Shown here: positions 1 to 9,487 of the stretch, piece by piece | How positions within the stretch are numbered: the stretch's first letter is position 1 | Layout of the letters: each line of letters begins with the position of its first letter | NCBI GenBank assembly: GCA_946803715.1 | Contig: CAMPET010000096.1 | Location: forward strand, 1-43,640 | Length of the DNA stretch: 43,640 bases | Direction of reading: 5' to 3' | Source of the DNA: Beroe ovata | Lineage: Eukaryota; Ctenophora; Nuda; Beroida; Beroidae | Notes under the pieces: generated by a model | What the model was told of the DNA's origin: nothing | Databases searched by the model: none | What the model saw: only the letters and a program-made list of their open reading frames with translations | Program-made: the position numbers and the translations under genes

Positions 1-91
1 TGAGAGTAGTGACTTAACAAAGCAGTCACTGGATGCAGTGACTGAGTGGAGTGACTGGATGCAATGACATATTAAAGCAGTTAGTGCATAC

Positions 92-152
92 TGACACTGT
101 ACACTGTACACTGTACAAGTGCAGTGTACAAGTGCAGTGTACAAGTGCAGTG
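92..152. repeat. Short tandem repeat in an ERGIC2 intron
   Basis: Two related motifs follow each other: copies of ACTGTAC, then about three copies of the 13-mer TGTACAAGTGCAG. The repeat ends just before the acceptor AG at 161-162 of the first ERGIC2 exon. Confidence 0.8.
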
Positions 153-162
153 TTTACTACAG

Positions 163-1881
163 GTATCGAATACAAGTACACTGTGGATAAAGAGTCAGAC
201 AGAGAATTGTCCATCAACATTGACATGACTGTGGCTATGCCTTGTAACCTTATTGGAGCAGATGTTCTTGATATCTGGGGCAGGGATATAGGTATGCCTT
301 CAGCTATGATAGCGCTTTAAATGTGTGTTATTATCCACTATCTGTTTTAATGTATCTTGAATCTATGAATGATGTGCAATCCATTTCGAAACAAGTTTCC
401 TCTATTCAGGAAGCACCGAAATGTTGAAGGAAGAATTGGTCCCATTTGAACTAGCGGATAACCAGAAGCTATTTCTGCAGCTGCAGGGTGCGACCAAACC
501 AAGAGACGTGCTCTCGGCATACGCTTCATTAGAAGGTATGGTGCAAATGTTACTTTTGTATTGTGATCATTGAAATATTTCACAATGACCATTTCACCGC
601 AGATATGTTGGGTGACGTGACACGTAACTTGGTACCCAGAGATGACCACGGATCCGATGTCCGCAAAGACTCGTGCAGATTGTACGGGAGTATCCCAGTC
701 AATAAAGTCAAGGGAAACTTCCATATACTATCGGGTACGTGACCAATGAGAGCTTGGATAGAACCAAAGAAGATCTGAAATCGCTGTTACGCGATTCAGA
801 CCCTTAACAACACCAATCTGCAATTCGTGTGCATGTTTGTAGTTTATTCGATTAATCCTCGCTATTTCAGGCAGATCAGTTAACTTGGATGGCATAGGTC
901 ACGCACATCTACAGTTTGGTGAGGTGAACAAGAACTTCTCACACCGAATTGACGGTTTGACGTTCGGTGACAGAATTCACGGCATGATGTATGCTTTGGA
1001 TGGCGAGTATAAGATAGCCCCCATCGCGGACTACAGCTTTCAATACTTTGTACAGGTACAGTTACTGCTGTAGTCTAAGTAGAGACTCACAGGAATCGAA
1101 AATATCCTGAAAATTTGTGTGAATTCTTGTGGTCCGGTCACAGTATAGATCTACGTGTCAGTTGCGCGCGATCATAATCTTACACACAAATGTATGATCA
1201 CGTAGTGACCAGACGCGCGCGTGTAGAATTTATGTCAAACTGTAGCGTGTAATGACAGTGAAAAGTAGGCTCGAAACTTTCTATTACTTGCGTTGATTGG
1301 GTTTGTGATTTCAGATTGTTCCAACAAAGTACATAACAGATGAGATGAATGTACAGACTTATCAGTACACTGTTGAAGAACAGGTATTTGAACAATAAAT
1401 AACTACTTACACTTGTCTTTTCCATTGATGGGTCCGTTAAAAATGCTACCGTTCAGACCGGTAGCATACTTTAGACTATGAGAACACCAATTCCGATTTT
1501 AGGTGCGGAATGTGAATCACAGGGAAGGTAATCACGGAAGTGCGGGGATTGTGATAAAATATGCATTCTCACCGATATCAGCTATAGTCAAAGTGAAGGA
1601 CAGAAAACCACTCACTGTGTTTATTACACGTTTACTGGGTGTGGTTGGGGGGATTATCAGCACTTCAGGTATTCAGACCCATAGAAATAATGGTTTTATT
1701 GGAAAAGTGTGTTCTGAACCACTTGTCAATATTTTCGGACATACAATGACTGTAAATCAGGTATATTTCAGGTTTATTGAATCTTGTTATAACAGAGTGT
1801 TTCCAGTGGATCTTTTGCTGTTTCTCCAAGAAGAAGAAGCAGCAAGCAACCAATTTAAATTTGGCTAAAGCTGTGTCTTAG
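163..1881 (+). CDS. ERGIC2: ERGIC2-like ER-Golgi intermediate compartment protein 2, 3' seven exons (5' end outside the window)
   Basis: Seven exons join in one frame: 163-291, 410-535, 603-734, 871-1055, 1315-1383, 1503-1668 and 1772-1881 (stop TAG 1879-1881), giving 304 codons. All junctions are GT-AG with matching phase. Recognisable family stretches are IEYKYTVDKE and INIDMTVAM in the first exon, then GNFHI, a NFSHRIDGLTFGD block, FQYFVQ, and a C-terminal IVIKY...LLGVVGGIISTSG membrane segment. Members are two-pass membrane proteins that cycle between ER and Golgi and act in early secretory traffic; the central part is lumenal. The short tail after the last membrane segment contains CCFSKKKKQQ, a basic cytosolic stretch in keeping with the family. 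Roughly the first 60 residues, with the first membrane segment, lie left of the window. The identification rests on sequence recognition across most exons. Confidence 0.93.
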
Positions 1882-2535
1882 GGGAAAAGGGGACTGGTTA
1901 TTACATAGAGTTCAATTTGACGCATGTAATGTATGACTATATTTTCAGATAATTCGCTTTTATTTCAGTGCATGTCGTTTTTAGCTTGACGTATCCCGCA
2001 TTTTATTTCAGTTGTTGTTTATATTCATTCGATTTCAGTGTCAGTTTGTTGAATTAGTTCTACATGTACGTTGTTTTGAAGTTAAACACTGCAATTTCAC
2101 CATTAAATCCTGTGTATCCTCTGTGTGTTACGATAAGAGAGATGCATTTGCAAATTATTTATTTACACCTCACACTATTTTACAAAATGAGTCTATGTGT
2201 GGTGGCGTGATGCATACTAACATCACTTTTACATGTAATAATGAATATAAATCAGTCGTATTATTGCAGCAAAACACGTGTCATACACGCAATCGCATCA
2301 CGTGACCACACAATAACATGCTAACACACGTTACATATTGTTTGTGATCATCTTCTTCCTCAGTTTACTTTGGATCACTACACTTTTGAAGCTTGACTGT
2401 TGCCTTGATTCGTAGGTGAGCACTCAGTCGATTTCAGTTGTCCTTTCACACCACATCAGTTGAGTCTTACATCTTTTAAAATAAAACACTATTAATATTG
2501 GTGTTTTGACGAGTTTTTTACTGCTTCTACAGGAA
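1882..2535. other. Intergenic region and probable 5' UTR/intron of the next gene
   Basis: Between the ERGIC2 stop and the next start codon I see AT-rich sequence with no supportable coding exon. The acceptor CTTCTACAG at about 2524-2532 directly precedes the next start codon, so a 5' non-coding exon of that gene probably lies in this stretch. Confidence 0.5.
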
Positions 2536-3301
2536 ATGCCAGAGTCACATGGGAAACAAGTGAAGAAAACGAAGAAGAAGAAGAAAAGCAGTTCTGCTGA
2601 TCATGATGATATCGTAGGAAGTCTCACTGAGAAATTGAAGAAGTTGGGAGATGTGGATGAAATAGACGATGAGATTGGGGACAGTTTTGGAGTCCTTACT
2701 GAGGAGGTGTGTGTGTATGTGTGTGTGTGTGTGTGTNTCATAATACTGTGTACAGAGAAGGGGATGTGTGTGTGTGGCTGTGTGTGTGTGTGTGTGTGTG
2801 TGTTTTTGTGTGTGTTTGTGTGTGCTAACTGCTAACACTTTTCTCATATACCACAGGAAGTTGAAATGTTTCTGATGGACGCATTGTGGGTGAATGAGCG
2901 ACTTCACGACTACACAGCTACAGTTGAGGGTAGGGGCGAGGTGGGGTGTAACTCTGATGTCATGGATATTGAGTGGTCGGATGACGAGGAAGGTACTGAT
3001 TTCGGAGATATTTTACTGAATTTTGGGCGATGTTTCGGGTATAGTCTCGTCAAATTTCCTAATTTATGATGCGTCTGAGTGCGACTGTAATCAAATTGTT
3101 CGACCAGGCGCTTGTTTCGAAGAGAAGATACCCGTGTTATCAAAACCGTCTGCAGAAAGTAGCTCTCTCCCGCCACTGAACTCTCACTCTAAACCGACGA
3201 CAAGGAAAGCGTGGGATCACCCTGTTCTATCCACTGAGGTACTGAGCGATCATCAGATGGGTTCCAATCACCAGATTTCCCGAGAAATACGTCAGACTTG
3301 A
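2536..3301 (+). CDS. Unrecognised small charged protein, three exons (about 166 aa)
   Basis: Exons 2536-2706, 2857-2992 and 3108-3301 (stop TGA 3299-3301) join in frame to 166 codons. The first exon follows a good acceptor and its ATG has A at -3. The protein begins with a very basic stretch (KKTKKKKKSSS, residues about 11-21), then an acidic/amphipathic segment (VDEIDDEIGD), a predicted helix (EEVEMFLMDALW), an acidic patch (MDIEWSDDEE) and a Ser/Pro-rich tail. I do not recognise a family. The basic-then-acidic layout would suit a nuclear or nucleolar protein, but that is only composition. The first intron contains a TG microsatellite and the assembly gap at 2737. The exon 2 end is the least certain: reading on without splicing gives a stop at 3069, and a donor at 2930 is also possible. 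Confidence 0.6.
2707..2822. repeat. TG microsatellite with an assembly gap
   Basis: Two (TG)n tracts in the intron of the small charged-protein gene are separated by about 30 bp of unique sequence. A single N at 2737 follows the first tract. Confidence 0.9.
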
Positions 3302-4311
3302 TACATCCAGACATTTGGGTGCGGTTTTTATGAAGAGTGTGACAAGGATTGTGTTGTTTGACTGATGATTGATTTGGGAGTGAAGTTTACGTAATGTTTT
3401 GTACTAATAGTTGCTCGGAGCCGCAATTTGTGTACATCATTCTGTTACACTTATTATTTATTGATGAGGATTGAATTTTACCAAACATCGAATCTCACTT
3501 ATGACGGCAGATGATCTCATCTCAGATCTCCACCCCAGAATGCTAATATTTACACCCTGGAATGTGTGTTCGTGTAATTCACACACGTACGTACGAGACG
3601 CACATGCTTTGTTCTGAATACAGCGCGCTAACTCAGCATACGGCGCAAGCATATCTGAAGGAATGTTTTCGCGCGCTACGTTAAAGCCCCACAAAAAGTG
3701 CCCCATGTCCCACTTAGGAAAACAAAGGCGTGCCTATAGGATGATATATGAAGTGAACACAGAATAAGCAAGTCCATAACAAACATACCAATGTTGTGGC
3801 TGATATACATAGCATGAGGGGATCGTACTGGTATTGTTATTGCTCATACATACTGCAGTGTTAAACACTCTCGTCTTGGAATATACCCATATCAAGTAAC
3901 ACAGTGAATGTGAAGTGTGCATGTTGCAGTGAGCTATATCCCAAACTATGTCCTGTCACCGTGAGACAAGAGTGACAAAAACCTGTGATTTCTGCGGAAA
4001 CATCCCACTTTTGCGGTAATTTCACTATTCAAAACTCATTCAGGTATCTTATTTCAACATTTCGCTCTATTTTACTTCAAATCGAATTACACTACTACAA
4101 AGCTCAAATCTTATAGAATTTGATGATCTCGATGTGCCCATTTGGTGCAAAAGACGTGCACATCCTCGCATTAGGAACATCAACAGCACATTAGGAACAT
4201 CACGTTCGTTTGGAACGTCAAGTCTCAAGGGGATTGGAGCACTAATTAATTAATTTCCTCCCTGCTGACAACACGTCACATTCACTATCATGGCTGAAGT
4301 ACACTGTCTAC

Positions 4312-4455
4312 ACACAGACACACACACATACACACATACACACACACACACACACACACAAACAGGTACACATGCATATTGCATACACAGACACACACGC
4401 AGGTACATATACACACACAGACACACAGAAACAGTCACACACAAGCACACATGCA
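4312..4455. repeat. CA-rich microsatellite
   Basis: An irregular (CA)n tract with ACAG and ACAT interruptions. ORFs on both strands through it are pure simple-sequence translations. Confidence 0.9.
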
Positions 4456-5285
4456 CACAAAACACTAGGAATAGGAATGATTAATGCTTCTCATCACTGC
4501 AGTAGGGTAAATTTCTTACTGCTTTTCTCATATCATGGTTGGTATAATGAGTTATGGATCAAAGTCATTGTCATTGTGTTGCAATAATGAAGCACAATGG
4601 CCCATGTGTTGATCAAACAATGACATGACCTACTCATAGTAGTAGCAGACGCTTTGATTATCAAAATATCGAATAAATAATACACTGATTTTGCATAATG
4701 AAAGACATGTAACGGTAATGGTATACAAAAGACGTTGATGTACAAATAAAAACCGTCAACACATTTCGTACGAAAATTTTTGATGTGTAGAAGAGTGTTT
4801 ATGATAGAGTCTGAATAAAGCGTAAAAACTAAAATGTATAAACATATCTTTAGTAAAAGCAAATTCTGTGATATAAATCTATTTGATAAGTTTTAGCTAG
4901 CTTAAAAAGTATAAAGTAACGTCTGATATATCTAAAAAGAAATTAAAAATCTAAAACATTCCATTGTCTGATTGCTTCAGTTTCGATCGTATAAACTCCT
5001 TAGTTAATACCTACTAGCCAAGCATCCGCCGGTCATTGTGTGTCATTTAGAGTGTTCCTCCACCATAATTTGATTTACCAATGTCTATTGTCTATTCCAT
5101 CACTGATGGGGACTGTCCAAAAAAGATGTCTGCACCGAATGGGCATAATGAATTGATAATTCATATAGAAGCAAATAGCAGAGTGGAGGGCGAATATTGG
5201 CTAAAATTGTGACATCCATTACAGAATTCTCAAAATTCTGTCGAATTCTCTGGATGTATTTTCAAGTCGTCTGACAACATGTCAC

Positions 5286-5341
5286 GTTACCTAGCAACTC
5301 GCTGTCTACCAACACATCACAGTAACACGTTGCCTAGCAAC
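5286..5341. promoter_or_regulatory. Two X-box-like (RFX) motifs, just 3' of the GTPase stop codon
   Basis: GTTACCTAGCAAC at 5286-5298 and GTTGCCTAGCAAC at 5329-5341 are near-perfect inverted-repeat half-sites of the kind bound by RFX factors. They lie immediately beyond the stop codon of the - strand GTPase gene, in its 3' UTR. The motif match is seen directly; any function is inference. Confidence 0.4.
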
Positions 5342-5344
5342 ACA

Positions 5345-8300
5345 TCACAGCAACACACAACACTCCTTGTTCCTGTTTTTCATCTTCCTCCGTCGCTCCA
5401 ACACCTCAGTATTGTGATGTTTCTTTATGAGGGACAGTACCCGTCGGAACATCTCCGTTATATTGAAATTCTCCTTCGCACTCGTGTGAATGTGCGGCAC
5501 CGCCCACTTGTCACGCGTGACACGCTCCACGTGGTCTCTGCTGATGTCGCGTGACGCCTCACGGTCCACCTTGTTACCCACTACTATCATAGGGTAGGTG
5601 CGACACTGCGGGAAGACAGAGGGGTGAGGGATTGAGTATGGGATTGAGTATGGGATTGAGTATGGGATTGAGTATGGGATTGGTTATCAGTGAGGGGGAT
5701 AGAAAGTAGGATATATAATAGTGGGGGATATATAATAGTGAGTGAAGTGTTATTCAATGGCTAAAGTATGATAGAGGAAGGGGGAGAGGTAGGCCAGATA
5801 GTTAAGTCGCTTTGTGTTCAGTCACGGAAAGATTTCACAAGTTTCATTGTGCAATGTAATTGGATGCAAGGATGTGCCCTAAGAGAGCGATTTCATTGCT
5901 GGGGCAAATTGAGGAGAGCGAGGGGGCAATGTTTGGATATAGGGGAGTGCTGTGTTAGTTCACAATGAAGAGAAACTGTTTGAGTATCATGATATGCTGC
6001 TCGAATAAAACTCACACCACTCACCAGTCACCATGATGCCTTAGCAAACGTCACACCACACACACCACACACCACACACACTCACACACAACCCAAATTG
6101 AATTGTAATTTCATTAATCTGCAGCAATGTTCACTATTGCATAGGTAATGCATAAGTCGCATAATGCATTCTAATACCCAAATGCATACAAGATTTGTCG
6201 ATTCGTATGCAATAACATATTATGGATAGTGACTGTCTTCATAAACAGTTTATGACAATCGTGAGAGCCCCATACTCCCAATGACCGTCAAATGAGTGTT
6301 AGAATGAACTACTGCAGACTAACGACTGAACATTCTATTTTAACTATCCGTATGTGAGAGACACATATTGTCAGTCACTTTCACTGTGTGTGACACATTC
6401 ACGGACACACACAAACACACACACACACACACACACACACTATGCTATGCAGGGAGAGTGAAAGGGGTACACACCACTCAGTTTACACACCAGTTCAGTG
6501 TTCACCCTGTAAACACCACGCTATTCACACTATACTATTCATGGTGATTACTATAGTTACATGGTAATAACCATGGCAACATGGTAGTTACCATGACAAC
6601 AGCTCTGATCCATGGTACCTAGGGGTACGATGCTCATTGTTTACCTGTCTATTATCAAGTAACTGCAGAACACTCCAACAATACCCACGCTAAACACAGC
6701 TGCTTCACACATATATTACCATGTTTCACCCCACCCTATGTAGAATCTGTCCCATCTTATGTGCATACTATGATGTAATGATGGTGGAAGTGGTTTGGTG
6801 CTGTAAATCTCGAGTATAGAACGTGACTCTCAAGTCTCAACATGCGGCGTTCACATTAATCTGTGATTCTGTGGTGCATACAATGAATACCCATCACCCC
6901 TACTGAGGATAGCTAACTTCCGTTTGAATGTAATCGCAATGTGATAGCATGTGAATGTGACAGCTGCCTGGGTGTAGTGCAATATATATTGACGGTGTGT
7001 TATTACGATTCAATCAGGAATAAATATGCAGGATAATGCGGCATGAGGGACAACGGTTCAATAATGCAACCTAATAGACAGTGATGCTAAATACAGAGTG
7101 GTGTGATGTAGACAATGTTGTCAGAGAGTATTCCATACACGCATAAAAACGACATGAGGTGGAATATCGGGAGTCGGATTGGCTCAAGAAAGAGATGTTT
7201 CAATCTTACCCTCTTCATCTCTAGGATTTGTTGGACGAGTGGTTCTATATCCCGGAAGCTCTGTCTGTTATCGATTGAGTACACCAGAATGAACGCCTGT
7301 CCGTGGTCAATGTACAACTGGTTCATGGAACTGTACTGTTCTGTGCCAGCGGTGTCAAGAATCTCCACTATCACCTGCATGAGAGAGTGAGTCACGTTAT
7401 TAAGTGTTGTCATGGTAACGTGTTGTCATGGCAACGTGGTGGCTTGGTAACGTGGTGGCATGGTAATGTGGTGGCATGGTAACGTGGTGTCATGGTAACG
7501 TGGTGTCATGGTAACGTGAAGGCATGGTNTGGTAACATGGTAACGTGGTGCCATGGTAACCTGCTCTAGGCATGAACAACTCAAGTTCAGTCTTGAAATT
7601 AAGACCTAGTGGAACAAATATAAGAGCACACACCACCCTGCTCTTTCACCACTCTTAGTCTAAACACTTTCATACGTGTTTGTGTATTGAAAACTCGTTA
7701 TTAATAAGATTCCATGTGTTCTCATTCTACTTAGCTCGTGTAAGCCAACTACTTCTCAATACAGGCTTTCCTCACGTAAAGAGATGTAACTCTGATTTGT
7801 CACGATTAACCATATCAAGTTAGAGTTTTCTTTGTCATCAAGTGATTTAAATGGCATCATAATCACTCATCATTGTTTGGCGTTATGACAGGTAGTTGTT
7901 GAAAATATAAAACATCCATCTTCTGATAGAAGCTACACAAAGCACGACATGTTTGGGCACTCTGGCAATAGCTGTTCAAATATCGCATAGTACCGATACC
8001 TAACTATTCACTGCAATATGTAAAAAGTCAATTTAAACAGGAAATGTGACTCAAAAGATGCTATATTGAGTCTCATCATGTTTTATACTCCTACTAGCGA
8101 CTCATTACATTATCGAAAAGAGAATTGACTACATGACTCTCTTTCTACGCAGTAAGAATTCAGACTATGGCTCAGGTAGCATAATATAAGTTCTGTGTGG
8201 TATAAGACGTGCTGCGTGGTTATTGCGCTGCAATTGACGTAAGTGCTTGACATTCCAATACGTATACGGTGTACACTGCGTGGTATTATAGTACACGTTG

Positions 8301-8661
8301 CTTTAGTGACCCCCTAGTGAGCAACACTGAGCACACTGTATGTGACACAGAATACGCATCACGCATCACATACTATACATACAAATAAATTTGTTTACAA
8401 CGGACGACACACACAAACAGTACACACACGCACACACACAAACAGTATACACACAAACAGTACACACACAAACAGTACACACACACACACACACACACAC
8501 AGAACATGCCGTTATAATCACANGTGATGTCTGTAGAAATCCTCGATTGTTGGGTTATAGCGTGCCACAAACACACCCTGTACATAACGCAGCGTGATTG
8601 CACTCTTACCCACACCACCCGACCCTAGTACCACAACCTTGTACTCTTTCATTACGCCATC
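5345..8661 (-). CDS. Rap/Ras-type small GTPase, incomplete at an assembly gap
   Basis: Three exons on the - strand: 8524-8652 (or from 8661), 7210-7374 and 5345-5605. The first carries the P-loop GSGGVGKS and effector loop YNPTIEDFY. The second carries DTAGTEQY. The third carries GNKVD, the TSAKENF loop and a polybasic tail ending in the CAAX box CVLL. Thr after DTAG (where Ras has Gln) is typical of Rap proteins. A final Leu predicts geranylgeranylation and membrane anchoring. GTPases of this type switch adhesion or growth signalling. About seven residues between exons 1 and 2 (the VEVDG-like strand of switch I/II) are missing because exon 1 runs into the N at 8523. The start may be ATG 8652, or coding may begin further upstream, since GAT-GGC-GTA is open back to an acceptor at 8662. 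Confidence 0.9.
5629..5684. repeat. 12-bp minisatellite in a GTPase intron
   Basis: About four to five copies of GGGATTGAGTAT in the intron between exons 2 and 3 of the GTPase gene. Confidence 0.85.
6408..6440. repeat. CA microsatellite
   Basis: (CA)n tract inside the 1.6-kb GTPase intron between 5606 and 7209. The rest of that intron shows no coding signal. Around 6535-6615 there are several scattered CATGGTAAC-like words. Confidence 0.85.
7400..7565. repeat. Minisatellite of CATGGTAACGTGGTG-like units with an assembly gap
   Basis: About nine degenerate copies of a 15-16-bp unit lie in the first GTPase intron. Several units carry GTCATGGTAAC, close to an RFX X-box. The N at 7529 falls inside the array, so the true copy number is unknown. 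Confidence 0.85.
7566..8400. other. GTPase intron sequence with no further gene seen
   Basis: AT-rich intronic sequence between the minisatellite and the CA-rich repeat. I looked for the missing switch-region residues here and did not find a convincing exon. Confidence 0.5.
8401..8505. repeat. CA-rich tandem repeat beside the GTPase exon gap
   Basis: Repeated ACACACAAACAGTAC units run into a (CA)n tract. The N at 8523 lies about 20 bp beyond, directly against the truncated first GTPase exon. Confidence 0.85.
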
Positions 8662-9487
8662 CTATAATACAAGGGGGAGAAATGGGCAGGTGAGAAATAT
8701 CAGAGAGAGAGAGATGGAGCTCAGAGAAATTGAAAACGAGGTCTTATTGGGGACAACGATTTCAAATATAATCCATATCCCAATACAGTGAGATGGGAAG
8801 AGAGGGGAAGAGGAAAGTCAGAGAGAAGTCGGTGTCACGAGGGCCAGTGATGGTTGCGTCAGATGATGAACTAGGGAGAGTGTCAAACTTTAATAGCTCG
8901 GGTACTGAACTGAGAATACTATCATCAGTGCATGACTACTACATGATACGAAATGCTGGAATTCAAACTGAATTCACACATTCGGAATAATAAGTTCATT
9001 CCATCACAAGAACTGAAAATTCATAAGGAAACTCAAATTAGGTTCATGTTGAACAAGGTTGTGTGCGTTAAATACCAGTTTTGCGGTACCTATAACTCAA
9101 TAATGATAATAAATATAAACTTGTCACTTAACTAAAATAATTATCATGCATAATAGAGAGGAGTACATATTCTTCATAACTGGACATTATGGCACTCTGA
9201 ATCTGCATTCCACTCATTTCATGCAACTTATTAACTTAACATATTATAAAACTCAATCAACTGTGTCTAAGCATAACCAATCATCGAAATGATATGAAGT
9301 CTGTCCCTTTTGTCGTTAATAACTTTCCAAAATCTAACGTATTCCATAATATACATAATCTGTGCATGCTCCTTTCACAGCTTAGGACGACTGTTTCTAG
9401 CTCAATTCTATCATACTATAATAGTCAATGTATTAATAAACGAAATATATCAAACATGAGATGATCTATATAATTAGTCTATCCTGG
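8662..9487. other. Upstream region of the GTPase gene and 3' flank of the Na+/H+ exchanger gene
   Basis: AT-rich sequence with no supportable exon. It contains the 5' side of the - strand GTPase gene and the 3' UTR region of the exchanger gene on the same strand. Confidence 0.5.

Larger units (their letters stand above)
3302..5344. other. Intergenic region between convergent genes
   Basis: The region holds the 3' flanks of the + strand small gene and of the - strand GTPase gene. A CA-rich microsatellite lies at about 4312-4455. ORFs here are short and low-complexity. Two RFX X-box-like sites lie near the right end (see separate entry). I see no gene. Confidence 0.6.

Noticed and set aside
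347-724. A 125-codon ORF on the - strand
   Set aside because: It is antisense to two clear ERGIC2 exons and has no family resemblance.
1198-1853. Minus-strand ORFs over the ERGIC2 3' exons
   Set aside because: Shadows of exons 1315-1383, 1503-1668 and 1772-1881; the + strand reading matches ERGIC2.
4250-4484. ORFs rich in Val/Cys or Thr/His
   Set aside because: Translations of the CA/TG microsatellite; the same applies near 2709-2835, 8342-8618, 21610-22018, 27408-27741, 28285-28545 and 42155-42444.
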